Source: Saccharomyces uvarum (Eukaryota > Ascomycota > Saccharomycetes > Saccharomycetales > Saccharomycetaceae). From it: DNA of 64,000 nt. The stretch is taken from positions 785,001-849,000 of the forward strand of contig OX365939.1 in assembly GCA_947243795.1 (NCBI GenBank), written 5' to 3'. The notes below the pieces were generated by a model. That model ran no database searches. It saw only the letters and a program-made list of their open reading frames with translations, and was not told the origin of the DNA. Below are positions 43,695 through 53,444 of the stretch, piece by piece. The translations under genes were made by a program, and so were the position numbers. Numbering within the stretch: position 1 is the stretch's first letter; every line of letters begins with the position of its first letter.

Positions 43695-45491
43695 ATGGGT
43701 TTCGGTGCTAAGGCCTCGAAGGCTTTGAGATTTCTGGAAATCCCTGTCGAAAATAGGGAATCCATCAGCTTTTTAAAGAACCCTGATTTGCAGCCTATTA
43801 AGGCGAAAAACCAAACATGGGGGTTCTGGTCCAATTTTGCATATTGGGGGGTCATGTCCTTCTCTGTGGGTACCTGGATTAGTGCCTCGTGTGCATTGAC
43901 CGAGGGGTTGAGTTATTCAGAGACTATTGGTACGTTTATTGTCGGTGATGTGTTGACTATTATATTCACCCTGGCCAACTCGTGTCCTGGTTACGACTGG
44001 AAGGTCGGTTACACTTTGGCTCAGAGATTTGTCTTCGGTATCAATGGTTCCACCTTCGGTATCATCATCAGAATCTTGATGAGTATTGTCAACTATGGTT
44101 CCAACGCTTGGTTGGGGGGCCTTTGTATCAATATGATCTTGGATTCCTGGTCTCATCACTATTTGCATTTACGCAACACTTTGTCTTCCAGCGTCGCCAT
44201 GACTACCAAAGAATTGATCGGGTTCATTATCTTCCACATCCTCACCGCATTCTGCTACCTAATGAAACCTTATAATATGAACTACATTTTAATTTGGTCG
44301 TGTGTGGCCACTTTCTTCTCCATGCTGGGCATTGTGATCTACTTGACCCGCCAAGCCCATGGTGTTGGTGACTTGTTCACCTCAACCGAGTCCACCGCCA
44401 CTGGTTCCGCAAAGGCTTGGGCTTGGGTCTACATGATCTCATACTGGTTTGGTTCTGTCTCCCCAGGCTCTACCAACCAAAGTGATTACTCGAGATTCGG
44501 TTCTTCCCAAACTGCCATCTGGCTCGGTACCATCTGTGCTCTATTAATCCCAACGACTTTGATTCCAGTCTTTGGTGTCATTGGTGCTTCCACTACCGAA
44601 AAACTATATGGCCAACAAATATGGAAGCCCATGGATCTCTTTGACTACTGGTTAAAGGACAACTATTCTTCGGGTGCCCGTGCAGGTGCCTTCTTCTGCG
44701 GTGTCTCCTTCGTCCTGTCCCAAATGTCCTACACCATTTCCAACTGTGGGTTTGCTAGTGGTATGGATCTGGCTGGTTTGTTGCCCAAGTACGTCGATAT
44801 CAAAAGAGGTGCTATTTTCACCGCATGTATCTCCTGGGCTTGTTTGCCCTGGAACTTCTACAACTCTTCGTCTACCTTCTTGACTGTTATGAGTTCTTTC
44901 GGTATTGTTATGACTCCTATCATTTCTGTCATGATCTGCGATAACTTCTTGATCAGAAAGAGACAATACTCCATCACTAATGCCTTCATTCTAAAGGGTG
45001 AGTACTACTTCAACAAGGGTGTTAATTGGAGAGCCATCATCGCCTGGGTTTGTGGTATGGCTCCCGGTTTACCTGGTATGGCTTGGCAAGTCAATAAGAA
45101 GTATTTCCACAACGCTGGTATTGTCAACTTCTACTACGGTGATTCCTTCTTCTCATTCTTGATCTCGTTCTTTCTCTACTGGGGGCTATGTCTAGTATTC
45201 CCTATCAAGATAGTTGTCAGACACGATGACAAGGATTACTACGGTGCATTTACTGACGAAGAAGCAAGAAAGAAGGGTTTGGTTCCATTCAGCGAGATTT
45301 CCGAAGAAGAAATTACAGCTTACACATTAGGTGAAGGATACACCACTGGTCATGAATTCAGACCTGACGGATCCGACGTAGAAGTGCCTGAGTTGGCCAA
45401 AACTAGCTCTGAAAACACCAAAGAATTCGAGATAGTTCATCAAAAGCAAGGTGAAAAAAATTCTTCCGCCGTCAGTGAAAGAGCTGACTAA
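43695..45491 (+). CDS. THI7-type NCS1 family transporter, tandem copy 1
   Basis: 598 residues, very close throughout to S. cerevisiae Thi7/Thi72/Nrt1, the plasma-membrane proton symporters for thiamine or nicotinamide riboside (NCS1 family, Fur branch). About 12 membrane segments are visible. The conserved features are the N-terminal FLKNPDLQPIK and QTWGFWSNFAYWGVMSFSVGTW, then CPGYDWKVGYTLAQRFVFGI and PGSTNQSDYSRFGSS. The cytosolic C-terminus is acidic, with EEARKKGLVPFSEISEEEI. S. cerevisiae has no such gene between GRX8 and RPS22B. It is intact and about 91% identical by eye to copy 2. The substrate (thiamine or nicotinamide riboside) cannot be decided from sequence. Confidence 0.93.
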   Translation: MGFGAKASKALRFLEIPVENRESISFLKNPDLQPIKAKNQTWGFWSNFAYWGVMSFSVGTWISASCALTEGLSYSETIGTFIVGDVLTIIFTLANSCPGYDWKVGYTLAQRFVFGINGSTFGIIIRILMSIVNYGSNAWLGGLCINMILDSWSHHYLHLRNTLSSSVAMTTKELIGFIIFHILTAFCYLMKPYNMNYILIWSCVATFFSMLGIVIYLTRQAHGVGDLFTSTESTATGSAKAWAWVYMISYWFGSVSPGSTNQSDYSRFGSSQTAIWLGTICALLIPTTLIPVFGVIGASTTEKLYGQQIWKPMDLFDYWLKDNYSSGARAGAFFCGVSFVLSQMSYTISNCGFASGMDLAGLLPKYVDIKRGAIFTACISWACLPWNFYNSSSTFLTVMSSFGIVMTPIISVMICDNFLIRKRQYSITNAFILKGEYYFNKGVNWRAIIAWVCGMAPGLPGMAWQVNKKYFHNAGIVNFYYGDSFFSFLISFFLYWGLCLVFPIKIVVRHDDKDYYGAFTDEEARKKGLVPFSEISEEEITAYTLGEGYTTGHEFRPDGSDVEVPELAKTSSENTKEFEIVHQKQGEKNSSAVSERAD

Positions 45492-45864
45492 CGGAAAAAA
45501 GAAATCATCATAAAATATTCAAAATACCAAAGAAAAATCCTTTTCTTTATCTCTTGATAGCTTCTTTTTACTGCAAGATTTCTTCTTCGTTCGTTCTCTT
45601 TCTTTATTCAGTATTAGTTTTTTTTTCATTTAAACCATGTACAATAAAATATAAATCAAATAATTTGAAAACCAAAGTAGCAATTTTATCATATTTACAA
45701 AAACTTTCTCTACTATTTGCATTCTTTGTTACTATGTTTAAACCATGGAGGAATAAATGAATGGTCTCTTCACGTTTTACCGAAAATGCTGAAGAACTTT
45801 ATAAATATCCTTCTTTCTCACTTTAAATAGTAATAACCATCTGTGTGCAATGGCATTTCTTTTC

Positions 45865-46215
45865 TCACAAATCCAGGAAGTTCTTCGCCTTTACTACTGT
45901 CACACAAGATGACAGACACGATTTTCTTGAGCGTGCTTCTTTTCGTTCCTCTGGTAAAAAAAAACAAAAAAATGTCGGTAAACCATAAATGACACCAAAT
46001 AACAAAATTGCCGTGTAACCGGCCTTAAAACGAGGCGACTGGACAGTAGACCTAAGGCGACCGAACAATAGACCTGAGGCAACTGGACAGTAGGCCATGC
46101 TCAAGTGGGGATCTAAGCGTAAGTAGACTGAGAAAATGAATACATGGCGATTCACGTAACGGCTTTCACTTGAGGATCTAATCTTAAGAAGTCGCTTATA
46201 TACGACCATAGGCAT
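45865..46215 (-). pseudogene. Degenerate reading-frame relic upstream of transporter copy 2
   Basis: The minus strand has 116 open codons, MPMVVYKRLLKIRSSSESRY at the start, then SPRFKAGYTAILLFGVIYGL and a basic tail ending AKNFLDL. A short direct reiteration of about 22 bases (around 46023-46090) is present here but not in unit 1. The C-terminal part resembles, weakly, the last membrane span of Dal5-type permeases. No promoter, start or complete domain supports a working gene. Confidence 0.35.
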
Positions 46216-46717
46216 GGTGACGCAGCAGCACTGAAATACGTGGTGAAAAATAAGTATGATAGTTCAAGATGGCTAATGGGCAACACATACGTGAGATGTT
46301 TCCATCGCCGTCAGGAGGCTTGGCTGCAAATTGCGTTTTCCTGCAGGTTGCATTCTTGCTTTATATGGAAGACGGCGAGGGGGGGAGTCACCCATCAAGG
46401 TTGCTCATCCGCTAATAAAACTTATTTGGGTTGTCAGAGGAAGAAAAGAAAAAAAGCGAAAAGCGGACGCTATTGTTTTGTCGCTTTTTTTTTTCAGTTT
46501 GGTATATATATTCAGACAATAATCTCTCAAGGTGTCGAGCACATAATTCTTCTCTCTTTTTTAGATTTGTTGTTGTTTCCTTCATAGATAAAACAAGCTA
46601 CCAAACAAAGCATTCTAAATTTATTGCATACTACACATACATCAATATTTATTAAAGAAGATTTATTAAATAATTGAGATAATATAATTTATTTATCTAA
46701 ACTTCACAAAAATAATC

Positions 46718-48514
46718 ATGAGTTTCGGTGCTAAGGCCTCGAAGTTTTTAAAATTTCTGGAAATTCCTGTTGAAAATAGGAACTCCATCAGTTTTTTAAA
46801 GAACCCTGATTTGCAGCCTATTAAGGCGGAAAACCAAACATGGGGGTTCTGGTCCAATTTTGCATATTGGGGAGTCATGTCCTTCTCTGTGGGTACCTGG
46901 CTTTGTGCCTCGTCTGCATTGACCTCTGGGCTGAGTTATCCAGAGACTATTGGTACGTTTATTATCGGTGATGTGTTGACCATCGTTTTCACCCTGGCCA
47001 ACTCGTGTCCTGGTTACGACTGGAAGGTCGGTTACACTTTGGCTCAGAGATTTGTCTTCGGTATCAATGGTTCCGCCTTCGGTATCATCATCAGAGTTTT
47101 GATGAGTATTGTCAACTATGGTTCCAACGCTTGGTTGGGGGGCCTTTGTATCAATATGATCTTGGATTCCTGGTCTCATCACTATTTGCATTTACCGAAC
47201 ACTTTGTCTTCCAGCGTCGCCATGACTACCAAAGAATTGATCGGGTTCATTATCTTCCACATCCTCACCGCATTCTGCTACCTAATGAAGCCTTACCACA
47301 TGAACTACATTTTAATTTGGTCGTGTGTCGCTACGTTCTTCTCCATGCTGGGTATTGTGATCTACTTGACCCACCAAGCCGGCGGTGTTGGTGACTCGTT
47401 CGCCTCTACCAAGTCCACCCTCACTGGTTCCGCAAAGGCTTGGGCTTGGGTCTACATGATCTCGTACTGGTTTGGTGCCGTCTCTCCAGGCTCTACCAAC
47501 CAAAGTGATTACTCGAGATTCGGTTCTTCCCAAACTGCCATCTGGCTTGGTACCATCTGTGCTCTAATGATTCCAAGCACTTTGGTTCCAGTCTTTGGTC
47601 TCATAGGTTCTTCCACTACCGAAAAACTATATGGCCAACAAATATGGATGCCTATGGAAATTTTCGACTACTGGTTAAAGGACAACTATTCTTCGGGTGC
47701 CCGTGCAGGTGCCTTCTTTTGCGGTGTCTCCTTTGCCATGACCCAGATTGGCTACAACATCTCCAACTGTGGGTTTGCTAGTGGTATGGATTTGGCCGGT
47801 TTGTTGCCCAAGTACTTCGATATCAAAAGAGGTGCTATTTTCACCGCATGTATCTCCTGGGCTTGTTTGCCTTGGAACTTCTACAACTCCTCGTCTACTT
47901 TCTTGACTGTCATTAGTTCTTTCGGTGTCGTTATGACTCCTATCATTTCTGTCATGATCTGCGATAACTACTTGATCAGAAAGAGACAATACTCCATCAC
48001 TAATGCCTTCATTCTAAAGGGTGAGTACTACTTCAACAAGGGTGTTAATTGGAGAGCCATCATCGCCTGGGTTTGTGGTATGACTCCCGGATTACCTGGT
48101 ATTGCTTGGCAAGTCAATAACAATTATTTCCACAACGCTGGTATTGTCAATTTCTACTACGGTGATTCTTTCTTCTCATTCTTGATATCATTCTTTGTCT
48201 ACTGGGGGCTATGTCTAATCTTCCCTATCAAGATAGTTGTCAGACACGATGACAAGGATTACTACGGTGCATTTACTGACGAAGAAGCAAGAAAGAAGGG
48301 TTTGGTTCCATTCAGCGAGATTTCCGAAGAAGAAATTACAGCTTACACATTAGGTGAAGGATACACCAGTGGCCAGAAATTCAGACCTGACGGATCCGAC
48401 GAAGAAGTGCCTGAGTTGGCCAAAACTAGCTCTGAAAACACCATCGAGTATGAAATAGTTCATCAAAAGCAAGATGAAAAAAACTCCTCCACCGCCAGTA
48501 AAAGAGCTGACTAA
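46718..48514 (+). CDS. THI7-type NCS1 family transporter, tandem copy 2
   Basis: 598 residues, same family and length as copy 1 and intact. Differences from copy 1 cluster in patches: the N-terminal 45 residues, the loop and span around residues 60-80, the middle (QAGGVGDSFASTKSTLTGS, then ALMIPSTLVPVFGLIGSS and MPMEIFDYW) and the C-terminal tail. Other blocks are identical even at silent sites, for example 47101-47195 and 48225-48366. Copy 2 begins MSFGAKAS, closer to S. cerevisiae Thi7 (MSFGSKVS) than copy 1. The upstream region is shared with copy 1, so regulation is probably similar. Confidence 0.93.
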   Translation: MSFGAKASKFLKFLEIPVENRNSISFLKNPDLQPIKAENQTWGFWSNFAYWGVMSFSVGTWLCASSALTSGLSYPETIGTFIIGDVLTIVFTLANSCPGYDWKVGYTLAQRFVFGINGSAFGIIIRVLMSIVNYGSNAWLGGLCINMILDSWSHHYLHLPNTLSSSVAMTTKELIGFIIFHILTAFCYLMKPYHMNYILIWSCVATFFSMLGIVIYLTHQAGGVGDSFASTKSTLTGSAKAWAWVYMISYWFGAVSPGSTNQSDYSRFGSSQTAIWLGTICALMIPSTLVPVFGLIGSSTTEKLYGQQIWMPMEIFDYWLKDNYSSGARAGAFFCGVSFAMTQIGYNISNCGFASGMDLAGLLPKYFDIKRGAIFTACISWACLPWNFYNSSSTFLTVISSFGVVMTPIISVMICDNYLIRKRQYSITNAFILKGEYYFNKGVNWRAIIAWVCGMTPGLPGIAWQVNNNYFHNAGIVNFYYGDSFFSFLISFFVYWGLCLIFPIKIVVRHDDKDYYGAFTDEEARKKGLVPFSEISEEEITAYTLGEGYTSGQKFRPDGSDEEVPELAKTSSENTIEYEIVHQKQDEKNSSTASKRAD

Positions 48515-49765
48515 TGAAAAAGAAAACATTATAAAATACTTAAAATACCAGAGAAAAGACCTACTCTTTTTCTCTTAAAAGCTTCCTGCCCTTTTTATTA
48601 CAAAATTTCTTCTTCGTTCTCATTTAAACCACGTACAATAGAATATAGATCAAATAACTTGATAACCAAAGTAGCAATTTTATCATATTTATAAAAGCTT
48701 TCTCTACTATTTGCATCTTTTGTTACCTATCCTGTATTCTGGCATTTTAAAGCATTAAATAACATGCTAAGGGGAGGAGCCACGACCTGTCCAGTTCGAA
48801 TTGAAGCAGCACCAAGGCACTCTGGATGAATCTGTGAGCTCTCAATTCAGCCAAAATCTTTGCCCTATAACACGCGGATATAAGCTTTTTCCAACCTAGA
48901 TCCATTACATGAGGCACTAAATGAGCGGTAATCTTGACAATAAGTACAGAAATGGTAATTGGAAAAGAATGGCACCAACGTTAGCAATGGTTGAAGTATA
49001 AACGTAATGATCCCCTTCATTTCGAATCTTCCTTCATGTTGGATACATATGCGTTAGTGTAGTTATTCAAACCCACCGACTTGGACGAACATAGATAAAA
49101 AAGTAAAAGGCGATAACAATATCTATAAAGTAATCTCTTTCTGCTTTAGTTTGAGTGGTATGGTTCTGGTAAGGAAATTAGTACCACTTCCGTGATTTCT
49201 TGTACTATTTGTTGACGAGGTATTCGAACACATCGAAATACATCCACCATTTACGTCTGCACTCGTCTCTTACTTCATATGGCATATCGGATCTTAATGC
49301 ATATTGAGGTTCGATCACAGTAGCCTCGTTGACGTCTGTGAAAAATCTATTGTTTTCAATGGAAGGGATGATCTGAACAAAATTAGCCACATATATTTGG
49401 AGTCATGCAGGTACCAACACATGCACGATTACGATAATACCTGACTCGTAATCATACCGTAGTCCTCTATGCATTACATGCTTTTGACATTCACAAGCCC
49501 TAACTAAAACGTACACTATCGTTCAAGATGACAGACGCAACTTTTTATTTTTCATAAATTTTTTTTTCATCCGTCTTCTAATAATTTTCAGCATTGGAAT
49601 AAATAAATATGCTCATATTTTTCTTTCCAAAGTTTTGTTTCTCTATGGTATATTCTTTTCCTAATTACTAACATACAAACAAAATTTCAACAATACCATA
49701 CTAATAATAAGTATGTGGACAGGATAAGGTATCGTTTCTGCTGAAGATTGGAGGAAAACTATTGG
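48515..49765. other. Transporter copy 2 to RPS22B upstream region
   Basis: Holds the end of tandem unit 2 (to 48726), an orphan antisense coding remnant (49205-49402) and the RPS22B promoter and first exon. A T-run lies at 49558-49566. I could not find a convincing Rap1 or Abf1 site. Confidence 0.5.
49205..49402 (-). pseudogene. Orphan C-terminal coding remnant
   Basis: An open minus-strand frame of 65 codons between TGA (49403-49405) and a TAG stop at 49205-49207, without an ATG near its beginning. It reads ...FVQIIPSIENNRFFTDVNEA... and ends RRKWWMYFDVFEYLVNK. The composition (Trp-Trp, Tyr, Phe, charged residues) looks like real protein rather than random A/T-rich translation, and it has a defined end. 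I do not recognise the family. It may be the tail of a gene lost from this interval. Confidence 0.35.
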
Positions 49766-50297
49766 GTAAGTGTATGCCTCTTCGTCGGCTGCTAGTCGTT
49801 TGTCTCTTGTTTTAACATTGCACTAGACAAGTCAACAGGGATTGCTAAAGAATCAAAGTAACTGGGCCCTAAAGTACAGCCCCCTTATTTAAACGTTTTC
49901 CTTTTTGATTAAAGCGTTTTTTTGTGGGGTGCAGAAAGTTTGCTTAGAAGTAATTATTCATAAGTTCGGTTGAACTTGGATATCGTTACAAGGGTTCTAG
50001 TCTTTGATACCATTTTATGCAATTGTAACCGTGTTCTTATTTTTCCGCATTTGATCTCCACATTTCAGTTCGCTGTCATGAGGGGCCAAGTCGGTTTAAG
50101 GTAAAGAAATGCGTAGGATTGTAACTCCCTAGATTTATCACCTGAATTTTGGGATACTTACGATTTTGTACTGTTTTCAAAACTATTCCAGTCGATGGAT
50201 GATCAACAGGTATTTTCCATCCTGGTGTTTTCTTCCGATAATCAGATGGGAAGAAGAAAAATCAGTGTAATACTAACGTTTAATGGTAACATTATAG
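49766..50297 (+). other. RPS22B 5'-UTR intron
   Basis: Signals are GTAAGT (49766-49771; GTATGC at 49772 is an alternative), branch site TACTAAC (50272-50278) and acceptor ATTATAG (AG at 50296-50297), 11 bases before the ATG. S. cerevisiae RPS22B is known for a 5'-UTR intron cut by Rnt1. An inverted repeat GTTACAA...TTGTAAC (49985-49991 and 50023-50029) lies inside; I could not show an AGNN tetraloop. Confidence 0.7.
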
Positions 50298-50308
50298 CAA
50301 GATAAAAA

Positions 50309-51197
50309 ATGACCCGTTCTTCTGTTTTAGCCGACGCTTTAAATGCCATTAACAACGCCGAAAAAACCGGTAAGCGTCAAGTTTTGTTGAGACCTTCTTC
50401 CAAGGTTATCATCAAGTTCTTGCAAGTTATGCAAAAGCATGGTATGTTTTACTAATTCCAACAATTTCCAATTTATTGCTTATTTCCAACTATGGCTACG
50501 GAAAATATAATCTCATGTGGCTCAAGGCTAACGAAGGAAAAACTATTGCTATTGTGTTCTATTCCGGGCTGATAACTAGATGGTGTGATCGGACAGTATA
50601 CTAATGTATACTGGACAAAGACTCCTAAAAGTTGTTCTTTGTACTCAGTCCCATACTGTTTTTTAAGTGTCCGGGAAATACAATACCATGTGGAATCGCA
50701 TCTTACACGGTCATGAATTACACTTCAAGTGTAGCTACAATATTCATTAGCGTTTACTTTTCCTCAAAATTTTATTCTTAAATTTTCACAAAAGCAATAT
50801 GTTTTCTTTCACACGTCTTGAACATCATTTTTTTCCTCTCTTGTATTTTTGAAGTAAGCAATGAATTGAAACTAAAATATCTCCATGGAAAGTGCCCCAT
50901 TACTAACAGTTATTCCCCCCCCCCCCCATCTATTAAGGTTACATTGGTGAATTTGAATACATTGACGACCACAGATCTGGTAAAATTGTCGTTCAATTGA
51001 ACGGTAGATTGAACAAATGTGGTGTCATTTCTCCAAGATTCAATGTCAAGATTGGCGACGTTGAAAAATGGACTGCCAACTTGTTGCCAGCCAGACAATT
51101 CGGTTATGTTATTTTGACTACCTCTGCTGGTATTATGGACCACGAAGAAGCTAGAAGAAAGCACGTTTCTGGTAAAATCTTGGGTTTTGTTTATTAA
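50309..51197 (+). CDS. RPS22B: 40S ribosomal protein S22B (uS8), spliced
   Basis: Small-subunit protein uS8. Exon 1 is 50309-50441 (133 bases) and exon 2 is 50938-51197; joined they encode 130 residues ([20 protein letters not shown] ... KILGFVY). The codon for Gly at the junction is split (G|GT). Exon sizes equal those of S. cerevisiae RPS22B. The first exon is preceded by a 5'-UTR intron. The second exon alone gives an open frame starting MNGRLNKCG that is not the true start. RPS22B neighbours the tandem transporter island on its left and MDM30 on its right. Confidence 0.97.
50532..50742 (+). ncRNA. snR44: H/ACA snoRNA, probable snR44 (approximate ends)
   Basis: In S. cerevisiae the H/ACA snoRNA snR44 (about 211 nt, guiding pseudouridylation) lies in this RPS22B intron. 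Here I see a perfect hairpin CAGTATAC-TAAT-GTATACTG (50594-50613), an H-box-like ATACAA, then a second hairpin TACACT-TCA-AGTGTA followed by ACA and three bases (50737-50742). The ends are estimated from those boxes and the expected length, and could be off by tens of bases. Confidence 0.45.
50915..50927 (+). repeat. Poly-C run in RPS22B intron
   Basis: Thirteen consecutive C between branch site and 3' splice site, in otherwise A/T-rich DNA. Confidence 0.9.
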
Positions 51198-51416
51198 ATA
51201 ATTTTAATAATGGTATATATATAATATTAATTCTTATATTCGACTCTTTCGGGTTTGTAAGTGTTTTCTGTTTTTAGTGAGCCAGAGTGCTTCTTTTTGC
51301 GCTATAGCGAAAAGTATTGCACTTGCTAAATAAGTGAAAACTGAGAATATGTACACAAGTTAAAGAAAGTTAAGGACGATTCTTTAGATTTTGAGCACTG
51401 GCAAGACCACACATAC

Positions 51417-53192
51417 ATGACAAAGAGGAGAAACCTCTATATGGTTGGTTCTACCTTAACAATAGATCATTTACCTCCAGAAATATGGCTGTACATTTCG
51501 AAGTTACTGCAGACATCTGATTTGCGCAGCCTATGCTTAACTAACAGGAGGTTGTATTTGACAACAGTTGCTGATGGAATTTGGAAAAAAAGGTGCTATG
51601 ATCGATGGATTATTCAGGAGAACTTGGATATTTTAGCCGGTGATGATCACGATCCCATACCAGTGTGTCAGTGGCATTCTTACTATTTGCAAAGAGCAAA
51701 ATGGGAAAATAAAATCTTTTCTTTATTGTGGGAATTAACCATGGAGACGCACCCTCAAACTTTCAGAGAAAAATATTTTCATATCCTTCAATTTGGACAT
51801 CACAAACTGGCCACGTTCCTTCACAGGATCATTAAACAAGGCTACATCCCTAATAAAAGACCGCTTGATTTACTTACATACGCCAATTATCTGTTAAAGA
51901 ATGTAAGGCATAAGTACGTATTTCCTTTATTTTATCCAATGAATGCCACGGAACTGAAAAATTTAAACACAATGGCTTCAAGAGATGCGGAAATGATATA
52001 CTTGAGACTATCCGCCATCGATACCTCTTTTTATGATTTATTGGATTCCAGGGAGTTTGTCTTAAATGGAATATGTTCCAGTTTGCTTCACAAGTATAAA
52101 AAAATCGATGAGTTCTTGGAATTACGCCCTGTAGACAGAGTTTCCAGATTGATTTCAATCAGTTCAGACTATCTCGACTGCTTTCCACGATTCAGTGATA
52201 TTGAAGATCAAATTGGCGATGAGGATGCAGAAAGAGAGCTGCATAGAGAAGACTTCATGTTACTAAGAGTATACTCCCGAGAAAGCCGAGGCTATAAAAC
52301 TATAATTCTGGCGATAATACAAGCTATGGCCAAGAGATATAACGTTGAATCGTATCTTGCCCGAGATCATTTGGTAGTCTCTGAACCAGATTTCCCAGGT
52401 GGTCAAGCTTTCGTGACCATTAATGAAGATTTTCAGCCATATATCTTTAATAAGGAAGATCTGATAAGCGTTTGGTCTAGTAATTACCCCAGTACAGCCA
52501 ACTTCGAAAGTACAGCTCTACCAGCGCTGTTAGAACCAATTTCGATACAACATTTACTTACGGAATTCTTCCGTGAACTACTACGATGTAAGCCCAGGCC
52601 ATTTGAAGGTTATCCTAATAGAGCGCATGGATTACGTGATATGTTTCCTTATGGAAAAGTAGAAGTTCCTAGGGATGTAACCATGTACTTTGCATTCATA
52701 TTCGATCTTTTTGATGCTATGTTTGAATCTGGAATGACAAGTTTGCGGGGCCAGATGTTAAGGGACTTATTGAATTACGTGAATGCAAATAATTTTGGCG
52801 ACTTAAATATTATCATTGGACAGAATGCTCTCGAAGAACCGAATGATTGCTGGTCCAATAAAAGAGACTACGTTCTTTTAGATGATGATGATAAAATCGG
52901 ATACTTCTACCAGGATATTGAAACACAGGACATCTTATGTGCTTTAAATCAATACGAAGTAGATGGGAAAGTGTTTATAACAACAATAGATATTTTGGGT
53001 GATATAAGAGTACGCCTAGCTGAGGGGCTCATATCCTTTCAGGGAGACTGTGATAAGTTGTGGGGGAGCCTTTCCTCAGTGGTTCCACGAACTGACTGGG
53101 GGCTCTTTTTCAAAGGCTACGACAGTGAGAAGCAGAGAATGCAACTCAGCTCTTACACACAGGAGAGGCTTTTTGATCTTATAGATAAATAA
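51417..53192 (+). CDS. MDM30: Mitochondrial F-box protein (SCF adaptor for Fzo1)
   Basis: F-box protein that targets the mitofusin Fzo1 and other proteins for SCF-mediated ubiquitination, controlling mitochondrial fusion and shape. 591 residues (598 in S. cerevisiae). The F-box is at about residues 16-60 (IDHLPPEIWLYISKLLQTSDLRSLCLTNRR). The remainder is an F-box-associated domain with a HemL/YccV-like C-terminal part (WSNKRDYVLLDDDDKIGYFY). The start is the first ATG of the frame; MDM30 follows RPS22B in tandem with about 220 bases between them. Confidence 0.94.
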   Translation: MTKRRNLYMVGSTLTIDHLPPEIWLYISKLLQTSDLRSLCLTNRRLYLTTVADGIWKKRCYDRWIIQENLDILAGDDHDPIPVCQWHSYYLQRAKWENKIFSLLWELTMETHPQTFREKYFHILQFGHHKLATFLHRIIKQGYIPNKRPLDLLTYANYLLKNVRHKYVFPLFYPMNATELKNLNTMASRDAEMIYLRLSAIDTSFYDLLDSREFVLNGICSSLLHKYKKIDEFLELRPVDRVSRLISISSDYLDCFPRFSDIEDQIGDEDAERELHREDFMLLRVYSRESRGYKTIILAIIQAMAKRYNVESYLARDHLVVSEPDFPGGQAFVTINEDFQPYIFNKEDLISVWSSNYPSTANFESTALPALLEPISIQHLLTEFFRELLRCKPRPFEGYPNRAHGLRDMFPYGKVEVPRDVTMYFAFIFDLFDAMFESGMTSLRGQMLRDLLNYVNANNFGDLNIIIGQNALEEPNDCWSNKRDYVLLDDDDKIGYFYQDIETQDILCALNQYEVDGKVFITTIDILGDIRVRLAEGLISFQGDCDKLWGSLSSVVPRTDWGLFFKGYDSEKQRMQLSSYTQERLFDLIDK

Positions 53193-53444
53193 CTGAACTT
53201 AAATAATTCACAATGACATTGAATGAGTTTTTTTACTAAATTTCAAATTAGCTTTCCTAAACCACTTTGCACCTTTTTCACCAGTCCGAGCGGCCTTAAT
53301 TGTATAGTGCAATTTTGAAGAACATAAAGCTTAGGTACTGGTTCTTACACAGCAAGGAGAAACAGTCGTGTGTTTAATATATCAGTTGTCAATACACGTA
53401 TTTCGTATAGAAGAAAAAGCCAGGCAAGTAAGAATCCTTAAACA

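Larger units (their letters stand above)
42827..45738 (+). repeat. Tandem segmental duplication, unit 1
   Basis: A direct repeat unit beginning TAAACCATGGAGGAATAAAT and running to the same sequence at 45739. It carries, in order, a degenerate antisense relic, a conserved promoter stretch, a THI7-type transporter gene and its 3' flank. Unit 1 is 2912 bases. Confidence 0.9.
45739..48726 (+). repeat. Tandem segmental duplication, unit 2
   Basis: The second direct repeat unit starts at TAAACCATGGAGGAATAAAT (45739) and ends near 48726, where the similarity CTACTATTTGCAT...GTTAC to the end of unit 1 stops. It is about 2988 bases; small insertions in the relic region make it longer than unit 1. Confidence 0.9.
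50442..50937 (+). other. RPS22B coding-region intron
   Basis: A 496-base intron: GTATGT (50442-50447), TACTAAC (50901-50907), acceptor TTAAG (AG at 50936-50937). A run of 13 C lies between branch site and acceptor. It probably hosts snR44. Confidence 0.95.

Noticed and set aside
43456-43728. Small frames between the relic and transporter copy 1 and their equivalents at 46240-46655
   Set aside because: They are not conserved between the two tandem units in frame or length, so they look like leader or promoter sequence.
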